Shown: positions 37,801 through 51,200 of the stretch, in pieces
Numbering within the stretch: position 1 is the stretch's first letter
Layout: each line of letters starts with the position of its first letter
From: Datnioides undecimradiatus
Lineage: Eukaryota > Chordata > Actinopteri > Lobotiformes > Datnioididae
Assembly (NCBI GenBank): GCA_008933995.1
Contig: WARS01000981.1
Location: 186,001-250,000 of the forward strand
Length of the DNA: 64,000 nt
Direction: 5' to 3'
Notes under the pieces: generated by a model
What the model was told of the DNA's origin: nothing
The model's database searches: none
The model's input: only the letters and a program-made list of their open reading frames with translations
Position numbers and translations under genes: made by a program

Positions 37801-40800
37801 TAATAAAGCGCTGGCTCGAGATCTAAAATAAAAATGAACTTTTGTCAAATAGTGAAGGAAAAGTCTTTTATTAACTTTGAAACTGCTTGTAAGGAAAGTT
37901 CAAGGCTGTGTTATTAATATTAGGTTTGAGTTTCCCAACACTGCCTTTACCCAGGTGTCCAAAATATTATTACTCAAAGAAAACATCTCACACACCCACA
38001 TTTTGCTTTCTGACATCCTTTTCAAGCCCAAAAGACATAGTGAGGATTTGGGTATTGACCTGTGCTACATGGGGGGGGGGCACACAAACTAACTGAAAGG
38101 AGGAGACGTTCACACATGATCCTCTGACAGGAAAATGAATGGATACTGTATAAGATGATTACACTCATGAGCTCCAAGTGGAGCGGTGCAGAGCACCCAC
38201 ATATTGATGAAATATAGATGAGGAACCGAGCACGAGGGCTGGGAGCGCTGGCACAGCTAGCATCTGCTTAGCACAGAGCAGAATCACATGGGACAGCTGC
38301 GCTAAGAAGCTGCCGACGGGCGCTCGTCTCCACATCATCACTGCCTCGCGTCTTTGAAGAGTCAGATCCCGGTAAGATGAGCCCTCTTTAAGGGATGAAC
38401 GTCCAACTCAAACCGCCACGGAAAATATTTCAAAAATGAAATCTGTCTCATATTTGTTATTAGCAACTGTTGCATGTTTTGTTTATTATTCTTAATCGTG
38501 TACAAGACAAACAAAAGACCCCCTTTTGCTGAGAATAAGGCTCTACTGTATTAATATGCACAAAGCCATTACTGTGATAAATAACATGCAGCATGTGGAC
38601 TGCTCCATTCTCTGAGGACAGCCTGATCAATGCCTCTGGGCCCATGCATGCACACTAATATATTTGCCTGTATTTGATTAAACCCAGGTGCTTTTGTGAA
38701 ACCACACACTACACTAAACCTGGGGCAATTCAAGTTACCAGTCCCCAGACGTTCTCCCGTGGAATTCTGTATATTCTCCTATAAAGAGCACTCCCACAAA
38801 GCGCAGGGGGCCCGCCGTCTTCTCCTTAGCCACCAGCACCTGCTGTCCTCAGCTCATCTCATTCATGTTAAATCTTACAGGTGCACCGGAAACTGTGCAT
38901 GAATTCACATATTGCAGATATTCCTCTTCTCCAAATATCACCGGGTCCCAGGTGTTACTCAATTTCATCTGCTCAGAAGATGGACACACATTCCCTCTGT
39001 GTCAGTCATTGACTGTGCCAACTTCCTCACTGCTCTTCTGCTTATCTCTGCATTATACCACTTAGATGGATATCTACGCTAAAGATTGGACTTTAATTGA
39101 GCCGTGAAGTGCTACTCATGTAGCTCTGGGGTGATGGAGGAGCAGCTTTTATCTGATGCACTAAACTGTTTCCTTTCTTTCCTACGACTGCACTTGCTGA
39201 GTTCTGAACGACCGACCTTTTGGTTCTGCAGCTCAGTCCGACCTAAGTGACTCCTCGCCTGCTCAGATAGCTTGGCTGGTTCAAAGGCCGAATTGCAATC
39301 TGCAACAGCTCTCATCCGCTCCGTTCTGAGAGGCTCTGACGTGGTTTGTTTTGTTGATAAGATCGTCGTGTTTTGTTTGCCGCTAATTCAATTACAACTG
39401 GTGCAGGTCCTGTCGTCTCCGGTCGCTCTGTTGTGCTGACCTCCTCCCGTTCATTTAGTGACGCTGTGTAAAATAAAATCTTCCACAGCGAGTGACACTC
39501 ACCCATTGAAGTCACCCTGCCTGTCCTGATATGTGAAGTGCTGTGGCTAAAAGCAAAGCAGCTCCTTACAGACTCCTCAGTGTTCAGGTTATGGGTCATT
39601 AAGTTCCCATTACATGCCTCTATTGTGTCCATGTGTATAACACAGCAATGTGTGTGTGCTTAGTTCTGAGCATTACATATTCATAAGGTGTCCTCTCCCT
39701 CCCCTGAGCGCCCTCAGTGACTGAGTTTTATCTACTGAGCTTATGACACCAGAAAGGTGCAGGATGTGATGGAGCACCTCCAGGTGTAGCAGCGTGGGGC
39801 GAGCTCTTTGCACGTATGCAGTTGGTTCCAGGCTGGAGGGAGTCGCCATCACGAACAATGGTTATACTGTTCAAAGCCACTGACGCTGGGCCTGTACCTG
39901 CAGCTCGTTCCATGCCACTGCTCCAGGCTCGTGCATCTCTCTCACAACTGCCCCGATAGTGTTTCCTCTGCCTGTTTGCTTCAGCTGTTCCAGGTTCAAT
40001 CTGCAGCTGGGTGTTTAGACAAAAGATTTTTCTTCTGCTTTCACAACAGCCAGCATAAAAACAGAGACTGGAGGTATTTATGTGCTCTGAAGGTCCAGTA
40101 AACAGATATTGTCTAAGCGATGTCATGGTGCCAGCGAGGGGAGGAAAACACATGGAAGTGTTTTTGTTCCCATTAAAAGGGGGCTTGATTTAAAGACAGT
40201 TGTTAGCGGAGGGGCAGCGGCAAATGGAGGCTTCACACAGCAACAATGTCCTTTTCTGCGGCTGGGTCTCTTTTTACAGACACAAGCTGGTATGACAGCA
40301 AATGACCTAATTACCTCTCTGTTGTTCAGTATCGGCACCGAGCAACCCAGAAATGTTTTGCACTCCACGCTCGAGCAAAGGCTGTTGTCTTGACGAGGCA
40401 GCCAGCAAAAGCAATAAAAAACAAAGAAGTGAGCCAACGGAGGCAGACATTCAAGCAGAGTGCAGCAAATTCTCCTATTTCATGCAAGGGTTGAAGGGTT
40501 TGGGCCTGTACCTTAGGGGAAAGGACAGCTGCCCGATGACTAACTGTGACTGCGGAGACATGTTGTTTTGATTGCATGGGATGGCTGCTGCTGCAACAAA
40601 CCAAGACATCATGTAGGAAACAGACAAATCCTCTCTGCTGTGATGTAGAATGCAGAGAGACTCAAAGCTGCTGGAAGAGCAGATAGGAGCAGAACTTCAA
40701 AACTGCGACAAGTTTTGCGAAGATGGACTGTGCCTCTGAGGATCTCTTCAGCTTTACGGATCCAGCCCCACATCCTTGCTGCTGTCATATTTTCACATTT

Positions 40801-43800
40801 ACTGTAATATTATTTATTGATGAACTCGTTTTTAAGTTAGCAGCCTGTGACGATCCCCTGACATCCACTCCAGCGCCACCAGCAGGTCAGCTTTCACATA
40901 TTCTTAGAAATACTTTAACATCTTTTACATGAAGTGACACAAAAGTCTGAGTTAAACTAAGTAGCATCATTAAGTTGAACATCACCACGATAACATGCTA
41001 AGCTAAGATGGTGAATGTAGTAAATCTTATACCTGTTAACACCTGGATGTTAGCCTGCTAGCATCACTCTTCTAAAGTACAGTCTCTCAGTGCTGCTGTG
41101 GGCAAACAGAGAAAAGAGGTTTTAAACACACACTTCTGTGTCCAGTAAAGCGGTCTCCCACATGCTGTCGTCAGACCTGCATCCTCTGCACTTCTGTTAT
41201 ATGATTTGTCTTCTACATGAACCACTGACAGAGTAATATGATGTCAGATATGAGAAGAGAGAACAGCGTTCTTCAATTCATTAACTGTCATCATTTTGCT
41301 TGATGAAGAGCAGAGTCTCGTGCTCCTCTCATCATGGAACAGCATCATATCCTTGCACTTCAGCAGGACGAGTCTTTGGGACCTTCCCTGGATAATGAGT
41401 GTATCTTTGATGCAAACTCTAATTTTATATACATAAAGACTTGAGGAACATTAAAACTTCCCAAAAGTTCCTGAACGACAACACATTGTTACCGTTGTGT
41501 CTTCAAATGATCTTTACCAGTGTACCTCCATCAGGACCGATGCCCTCCCTTCTTAGAGCAGCCATGACAGATATGAGGTTGTGCTCCGTCCTGTGTATTT
41601 TCCACTGCTTGGCGTATTCATTTCTTTGTCCTATTGATTGTTATGTTAATGTCATTTCTCAACAGTTAAGAAAAAGATATGAGGTCATTTGCTCCATCAG
41701 CAGCAGGCTCTGTGGACATAATGTAATTTGGCTGCTAACTTAACTCTTTCCTCTCTCTGCTTGAGTTGGTTGTTGTGATAAGTGACGCAGACAGTGCTGT
41801 TGGAGTTGACCTGTGCGCTTTCTCATATTTACTGCTGTTTTTATTCATTGCTGTACTTTTCTGCAGCTATTATTATGACTGTTGTGTGCGAGCAAGACGT
41901 AAAAACTGCGCTCGCTGGCCAGACCGTTGCTTTGTAAAACATCTTGATGTGAACTCTGGGACTCTGAACGGTTCTCTCGCTGCTTTTTTAACAACTGATT
42001 GAAGCAGAGCTGTAAAAAAAAAAAAGTTTTAAATTTGGTTTTAAAACGTGTGTCAGTGCAGTAATGGAGCTACGAGTATCTGACATTGTAAATTGATTAG
42101 ATATTCCATCAGGCAACTTGGACGCAACGTCTGACCGAACTTCAAGCTACACAGGAGAAACAACAGCAGCAGAGTGAAGAGGGCAAAGGTGTGATGCTGC
42201 TAGAAGAGGTAGCACAGCAACCACCAGCTGGTTTTAATACACCAAAGAGACCCAAATTTGCAGAAAAATGATGTTTGTATGCGTCTTTTTGAAAAAAGTG
42301 ACGCTGTGGGACCAACAACAAGGTGCTCACATAGCAAGCACCTGAGAACTGTGATTAGACTCAGAGTCAGAGCTGCTGGGTTTGTGGTTAAACCAGCTCA
42401 GCGGGAGCAGCATGACAGATCTCAGACAGGACACAGTGAGACACAACACAACGAATCAGATCAAAAGACGGGAATTTCTTAGTCGACACTCTCTGAGCTA
42501 CTCAAACAGGACTCCATTCTGATCCTTCAGCACAACCACCAGAGGGTGACATGACATTCGTTTTCGTCTGCTGATCAACAAACTCCACGCCAGCGGCTGG
42601 ATTGGTTTTGACTGATGCTTAATCGTTGACCTGAGCAGTCTGCACCTGTTAAATGCGCACAGGACAGCTTCGAACAGTGAACTCTGCTGAATCTGCAGGA
42701 AGACATTGGTCATACTGTGAAAACAAAACATGTTTAGACAAAATGAAGGACAATTCATATCAGTCCACAAGTCCAAGTCCTAAAGAGTCTCCTCCACATC
42801 ACCTGCGTCTTTCAATGCTAAAGCCCGCATTTACTGAAGTGAGGAAGCATACTGTAATTTGCTCCCAGATGCAAAATAACAGAACTGCACAACAAACGTT
42901 TCTGAAACTATTCCAAGGTTAGTGCTTGCACAGACATGAAACATTCAAGAGGACTATAAGACACCAGATATGAAGACTAGAGCCTGCTGCACATGACAGT
43001 TTTACCAGTTCAGCAAGTGCTTCTGCTTTTAGCCAGCGCTTTAACCAAATTACAACTTATGATGGGATCCAGCGCCAGATCCTGCGCACCCAAACGGAGC
43101 GGCTCTCTTCACAGGTCCTCTGACCATTCAGGCTCTGTTTTCTGCAACGCATGCAACAAACCACAGTCTAATTTGATTTCAGTCCAACCTGCACTGCACT
43201 AGCACACGTCGTCCCTGAAGCACCGGGCGAAGGTAAACGCTAAAAGGGGGATGATCATACCAGTCCAGGACAAACTGGATTCCCTTCACTATAAAGATCA
43301 GAATAATAAAGTGAGAACAGCCTGTCCTTCAGAAAATATAATATTGAATTAAAGAATTAGAAAAGAGTTCATGTTCAGTTCCACCTTATGGGAACAATGG
43401 AAAAGTAAACATGAAGGCAAAACAAGCAGAACAATCACTGCAATTATAAAGTTATAGCTTTCTCTCTGTCCTCGAGCTGTAAATGGTCACATTGTAAAAA
43501 AACAAAAACACAACAATGGATGGTCACCACTTTCTTCTCGTTTACATCCAAAGAACAGACTCATACAATTTCCAAAGCCAAGAGAAATCCCTGCCAGTGT
43601 GCTCACAAAGGTTTCTGCAGAGCAAAAACAAAAACAGACTCCAACAGACGGATTTTGGACACCAGCAATTCTGATGAGTCCTCCAGGCACACAAGGACAA
43701 GGGGAAGCTCTGATAACTGCACAGGAGACAAGAAGCAAATGTCAAAAAGACAGAAGGACACTTTGTACTCACAGCTGTTCAAGTCTGCTTTTCTCTCCTT

Positions 43801-45207
43801 GCTTGTTTTAGTTCCTACCCTCTCCTTCCATTCATGCCGTGCAGCTTCTCGCTCTGACTGCCCCTCCTCAACAACACCTGTCCCCGCTCTCTGTTTCTCT
43901 GTGCATGTGTGTGTTTCTCGAGTGGGAGAACGCACATCCCGTCCTGCAGAGTCCTGTCCTGCCGGTCCGGAACACAATTCCCCTCAGCGGGACGCAAATG
44001 TCAGCCCCCCACTTTCATTCACATACAGTGTGGGCTCTCCCAGAGAAGGGCTGAGAGGGAGGGAGGTAACAATGGCAGCAGCAGCAGCGGTGGTGGTGTT
44101 GCTGGAGGATGAGAGGAGGTGCTGGTTTGGTGGATTCCTCAACAGGACAGCTTTCATCTCCTCCATTTTGCCCCCTCTCCCATCCTACCTTTGTCATGAC
44201 CCATCCTGATTCTCTCGCCTTCTTTCTCCTGCTGGCTTCCTCTCTCTGATGACGGGCACCCAACACAACTTTAACACCCAACTTGATTAGCAGCAGCTAA
44301 CAATGGGAGGGAGCAAAGAGACAAAAAAAAGCTGTTTTCTTTCAGTCTGCTTCTTCTGCCGACCTCACAGTCTGCCTCCTCTGTCCCTCCGCCACATGCT
44401 ATTCTCTCCCTCTTCCCTCCTCTCCCCTGTCTGACATGCTGGCTCACCCCTCCCCCTTCTCTCCTCCTCTTTCCCCGCTATGGTTGGTACGTTCCCAGGA
44501 CAAAGAGAAGGGATGGAGGGAGAGTGGAGCAAAAAGGAGCAGAGGAGAGGGAGAGGGCAGGAGGTAACAAAAAATGGGGAGGGGGGTGCACTTGCAGGAG
44601 AGCAGTGTTCTCTCCTTCCACATGTGCCGTCCACTCGCACAGTGGCATTTTAATGAACGCGCCCCGCTGAGGGGAAACTACAGCTCTTGCAAGTGCAAAA
44701 CTGACAGAGAGTCAAAGCACATGTAGGCATCACGCCTCGAAGCACATTTAATTAAGTATGTCAATAAGTGAGGCTGCTTTGCAAGCAGCAGATAATGGGA
44801 AGCTCCCGCGACTCCAGCTGACCGAACCCTGCATCTAAAAATTCACTCCACGAAAAATAACCGGAGCGCGTGGCAGCTCGCAGTCTACCGCACTCGCAAA
44901 GTAGAAATAGAGTCACCAAAAATATAACCTTAAAAAATAAATGCCTGCTCTCAGGTTGCAGCCAAATACCTCAAACAAAAAAAAAAGGACAGAAAAGTGT
45001 AGGTTGCATCAGCTGTGATGACTTCATATGTACCATCCACACATGCGATGGATTAAAAAGACCTATTGCTGGAGAGGAGAGCGGAAATCCAAGCAAACAG
45101 CCAGTCCTCACGGAGGAGGACGAGTGGGAGCCAAGAGAGGCCACAGGGATGCAGAGCTGCATGGGACTTGCTGCAAATCCCTCCCTGGGCTGCTTCCTAT
45201 ACATGCA

Positions 45208-45276
<69 letters not shown>

Positions 45277-48200
45277 TGAGTGTGTGTGAGGACAATATTT
45301 CATATTTCAATAAACTTTTAAGCTGTCAGGTTTAAACATGCAAACTTATTTACTTACTTTTATTGCTGCAACCTTCATTCCTGAACTTCCAAAATGCCCC
45401 CGACAGCACCTGCTACCAGACATTTACTGTAATCAAAGCAGCGTTCAAGACGAGCCGCGGGTCGTTGAACTGGCTGGTTGGACTGGCTGCAGGGGCGCAG
45501 CCTCAAATCAATCTCTACTACAAGTCCACTTCTGAATATCAAATGATAATCCAATGATGACCCAGTTCATTCAGCTTTCCGCTCTGCCCTGCCAGTGACA
45601 GGTTGGACAGATTTATCACAGACCACATGTGGGGAGGTCAGATGATGTCCAGGAAACGCTACAGCAGCCAAAGTTTCAGACTCTGAATGCTAAAATTAAT
45701 AATGAAGCTGCAATGAGAGGATTGTGCATGAATCTATATGTTACGATGCATCCAGCCAAAGCAAAGTGATTGATGAATGATTTTCCTCATAAAAGTTCAT
45801 GAATCATCAGTCACGGATTTTTTAGCTGTGACTGTAGATCATTCAGGTGTCCTCTGTGGTGTAGGAAAACTGAAGTCCTTCACAAAGACCCGCAACAAAC
45901 TCCAATCCCAAATCTGAGGACTTCACTCAGGCATGAAAGACTAACAATTACTTCCACTGCACTGAGGACGGCAACGTTGTCTCCGGAATAGGCTGCATTG
46001 GGCATGACAGCCACTAGAGACCTATCAGCAGCTTACATGACAAGCAAGAGTCCAAAGCTTCAGAAAAACCTTCTGAACTGCAGCAACATCATCATACTGA
46101 CATGCTCGCAGTCACGGTGCTAACATGCTAATGATTAGCAGGTATTATTCTTACCACAGTCGCTGCTCACACTGGTTAGCTTAGAGTGTTAGCATGCTAA
46201 TATTTGTTCAGCAGAGCCTGGTGGGAACAGCGCTCATATCTGATCAGAAACTAAAGAATCAGACAAAGTCGAACTCTGATCAGATGACGGATGATTGGAA
46301 CCTTGTCCCATCCTGATGGGAACATGAACGTTTCATGGCCTTCCATCCAATAGCTGCTGGGACCTTTCACCTCATAATGGCGCCACAGGAGACTGAAGTC
46401 ACAGGAACACCAAAGTTGTCTACAAACCAGGGCTGGGAAACACCATACATCTATAATGTAGTGATATGATATGAAACCAGATATGGCCTCAGATCATGGG
46501 TATCGTAATATTATGCTGTGACATAAGTGCTGTCTTCAGACTGTTCAAGCTTTCCTATTATTCATATTTACCCACTAAGTCATTATACCCACAATACTGA
46601 TTATTATTTATCAAAAGACTTATGTAAATATTCTGTTGGAGCATCATTACTCATGCCTACAATATTGCTGTAGTGTCGATTTCGAGGTACTGGGTCAAAA
46701 GTCTAGCACATTTGCTTCTGACTACAGTCCATGGATGTGTGCACAAAGCTGTGGACCAGAACTCTGAACAGACAGAGATATTTCAGTCGGGACGTCGGTG
46801 TTGGACAGACGGACCAGCAGACAGACAGATGTTGCCGTCCCTCGGGCCACACTGCTGGCCTGCCTAATAACAACAACTCCAGAGCTGCACCAGCAGAACT
46901 GCCTGAGGAGCTTCCAGGGGCTAGTGCCTGCTGTGTTTTTCTAATAATTCTGCACTTTAATGCGTTGATGCGTAGACAGTGTTGAGAACAGTAAATAATG
47001 ATGCATTTTGGATATTTTATGCTTTAAGGGTATGTGCTTTTATATTAAATATCTCTTCCCCTGGGGCCAACTCAGGTCTACACCAAACCTCCCAAGCTGT
47101 GATAATTTTTCGAGCTGAATGCTAACTACTGAGGACTACATGTCAGCTGACTATGTGCAATTTCATCTTTGCGTTTGTGTTTTTGTCTCAATCCTTAAGT
47201 CAGGCCAAAGAATGTGAGGATTGACTCACGTCATGATTGGTTTGGAGTAGGAGCTACGCAGCTGCTCATTAGTGTCAGGAAGGGGTGATGGAAGTTTGCA
47301 GAAAATGGGTGAGTGATGCTGCGATTAAAAATAATGGCTGGTCTCCCATGACACTATTTTCACGCCGTGGTATTTTTGTCAGACTGCAGAACCAGAGGGG
47401 TTTGGAGTGCAGGACTGCCTGAGGGGCCGTGCTGCAGTACTTCAGGGCTGAAGGAGGAAGTGTGAAGGAGCTACAACAAAAATCATTACTAAAGCCATAA
47501 AAATGGATCTAGTAAGGGGCCGAGGAGCGCAATGGGATTGAAACAGCGACAGATCGCTGCGACGGGCTGAGGTCATAACTTGGAGCAGGTTCACAAAACA
47601 AATCCCATTATGAGAGAGATTTGTCGACTGCGGTGACTATACACACACACACACGCGCGCGCACACACACAGGAGGGGAAGTTGAAGAGCAGCGACCTGA
47701 CACAGACTAACCCTCAGAAGAGAGGCCACTGGATGAGTGGGGCTAAAGTGGATTTCCACCTTAGAGCAGAGAGTTTTTTGTCAATATGTGCATCCTACTA
47801 ATTCAGGCTGGTGTGCACTCTGCTGTTATCTCACCTCACGGTTAGCTAGAGGCTAATGGTTAGATACAGTCTCCCACCGATGCACTAGAGAATGCAGGGA
47901 AAGGGTCCTATTCGCACACACAGGTCACGATGAATGAAGAGAAGCGGACTGTGCCCTTTCAAGACACCTCAACATTCCAGTTTTGCAGAATGACTGGAAT
48001 GCAGTAGAAATCTTCATGTCAAGAGGATATTGCAGTTTGGGCTTTTCTATCTCGACTTCATTTTCAGGAGGCCAGAGAGGGGTGAGGCGTTCCAAACATG
48101 CTTTCAGCACTCCTGGAGTGAAGCGGGTCCTCCAGCAGCCAGCTCAGCACTTAGAATGTTCCCACGTCCCAGGCATTTCCCCGCTGGAGGCCCCTCAGGT

Positions 48201-51200
48201 CAGGTAGGATGGTTTGTCAAGTGTGAAGGAGGAAGGGGAAATAAATCAGGCTGGCCGAGCTGCAAATGCCATAACAAGACAGAGCGTGTGCAGCAGAACT
48301 TGGACCAGTGATGTTTCTTGCTGACTGGCTGGATGTCGGTTTATTGGACAAATCAGAAACAGTGAAGGGGAAGATGAAGATCAATCCAGGAACATGTGTG
48401 TGTGTGTGTGTCAGTGTACAGCCAGGATGCATTTGGCAGACGCATTTGCTGCATGAATACATACACAGACGGGCTTTTTACACTCAGTACTGGGCGTGTC
48501 TCTCCCTCTGATGCACAGGCTGAGCTGAGTATTTCTAGTTTAGCTGGAGGTCTAAAAACCACCCTCACTGTCTCAATGCAGGCAGGCCTTAACTGAAGGA
48601 AACGGTGACGTGACAATACCCACAAATGGGAGTTCAGCAACATTTGATTTAAAATGCAACAATGCTGTCAATCAAATCCTATCCAGACAGTCCTGGTGAA
48701 GCAGATCAGCTGTTCACCAGTAAGATACTTAAACCTGGTCTATGTCTCTGAGCTGTGTCTGTGTTTCTGGAGCTGTGGTGGCTCTGGGTTTAAACACGTC
48801 TGCAGAGTGGGGGCTTCCTTTGTGAGGTTAAAATGTATTAATCGTTCCCGCGTGGGTTTTCTGTGGTGCGTCTCTGTCCTCCCTGTCACAGCCCTGTGAA
48901 AGACCCTCCGAAGGATACACAGGTATACCTAATGAATAAAAGTACCTGCAGGCATTTATCTTTGTTTTCTTGTGAAATACTGAGGTTGTTTACACCAATA
49001 AGCTTCTAAAAACAATTCAAATGAGTCAAATTGAAGGAAAATTCTCTTTTTGGTTGAAATTCATATAGAACCTCTGACAGGGGGCTTTGCTTTGTAATGG
49101 CAAGTTTTCAGGTATATGCTTTTACATTACGCGACAATTCTTTCAACCAAGTAGGTAAACATAAATGCTTTATGTAAGTTGGAATAATAAAAACACGCAA
49201 CACGTACTTATTGTATATGTGAACACTGCTGTGACTACTTGAGCTGCTTTTATCCAGTGAATAATGTGTTTAAACAGCCTGAGGGGCTGCTGTGCCACTT
49301 TATAATGTTTACTCTCACTCTAAGGACAAACACATTTTCAGCCCCTGTTGTTGTCCTCCAATCAGGGCCATGAGAGACACAGAGAAAGAGAGGTTATGTG
49401 TTTGTGTGCGTGTTTGTGTGCGTGTTTGTGTGTGCGCTCTGGCTGGTCTTTTGTTTCCTCTAACAAGGGCAGAATGAGTCGAACCGTTACATCATCCTCT
49501 GCTCACAAGGAGTGGAGAGTCCTCTGAATGACCATGTGATCGGGGGTCTGACATCACATCTGCAGGCCCTGCACTGAGTTTGCTTTGTCCACATGAATAA
49601 TATCGTTATCTTCAGACCGGTTGATCTGCATGTTGGTCTTTGGTTCGTGTATAGCAAACTGTAAAACTGCAGGTCACTGTCGACCCTGTGCCTTTAAAGG
49701 AGAGCCTGCCTGGGTGTGTGCTGTCTTCAGTGTGGTGCTGCAGTTGATGGATTGGGTCCCACTGGGGGAGGGAATTCATCTCTATGCATCTCTCCTGGTC
49801 CTTTCTGAGTGAGGGGGCGAGTGGGCAGGAGGAGCATATTGTGTCACGATGCTCAGCTAGCGGAGCGGATGCAGGCAGGCAAGTGATGGAGGGATGCATG
49901 GAAAGAAAGAAGCATGGATAGATGGACGGATTGGTAAGAGCACGACGAGCTGCTCGCACCTCCCCATCCAGACTGTTTGTGTCACATCACAGTCTGAGAA
50001 CGGTACAGCGACACACACAGATCTGGACCGAAGAACGGCTGAGAGGGACGTCAATCATCTTCACACGCACGGCCGCACGCATACACACACCCTGCTGCTC
50101 TCATTCGCCCGCACACAAAAACACTGCCTTCAGAACTGCTCGCGCTGTTGTCCAGATGAGAGAGGGGGAACCCCTTCACAGCTGTTAAGCTCAGATTGAT
50201 TGGCTGTGATTATTGTCTAAGGAGGGATACGCCGGCCCTCTGTCTTTGTCTCACACACACACAGAAAATGTCTCAGTCCAAATATTCCATTCAGTGTTCA
50301 TTTGTGATCAGCAGCTGAAAACACCACTTTCTGAAAACTCTGCATAATGTGCTTTGAATGGAGGTCTGAAAGTTCTATTTCTATTCATTTCTGTTGTGTG
50401 CACACTACACCATTACGTGTGTGTTAGTGTGTTAGGAGAGAGCTTTGTGTTGGTGGGCTGTTCCCAGTGTCTGGCTGTGACCTTTGTGCCACAGTGGACG
50501 TCCTGGAGTAGGAAAGCTGGTGGATATCAGGCTGATGATACAGTAAGAACACTCTGACGGATGAGCTCGAAGCGCTCTGTCATTCATATATGAGAGATAA
50601 GCCTACAACTGACGAGTCATTACTGATTAATCTGACATTTATATTGTTGATTAATAAATGAATTGTTTCATTTACAAAACGTGAAATATGAGTCTTTTAA
50701 AATCATATTAAGTCAAGCAGCCGGTCGTCACAGTCAAAGTGGACAGTGTGCAGCATGTTGATAAATGATGAGATGAGGCGATTATCAATATAGTGAATGA
50801 TTAATTATCTGTCAATTAATTGCTACTGCAGCTGGGATACAAAGCAGTTATTCCACGCTGCAGTCTGCAGAGATACGTATGTATCAATGTCTGTGAGTGA
50901 AGAGGCGGATGTGATGGATAAATATGCTCCGTCCTAAAGATGCAGACATATTTTAAGACTTGTGTTGTGTGAATTCAACCACCTTGTGTTGTGTGAGCTC
51001 CATTCAGGAACATGACTGGCTCCAAACTGGGTGAGTGTGACAAAGTCCTGCAGGCAGAGGGCCTGAGCTTGGTGCACTGGTCCTTTACCACAGTAGCCCC
51101 AGGTTCACTTGCTACTTCGACCCTTTGCTGCATGTTATCTCCTCTCTCTCTCCTCTGTCCCTCCTGTCTTTCCAGCTGTCACTAGCCAGTAAATAAATAA

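Noticed and set aside
38205-38380. Small CpG-containing block with a plus-strand GTAAGA as a first exon
   Set aside because: CpG enrichment is slight and no partner exon or reading frame was seen.
43520-44209. 229-residue plus-strand frame as a nested gene
   Set aside because: No recognisable domain, low-complexity ends, and long frames on the opposite strand too, which points to composition rather than coding. Kept only as a finding to test.
44971-45303. Frames made of His-Thr or Cys-Val repeats
   Set aside because: Translation of the GT/CA microsatellite at 45208-45270.
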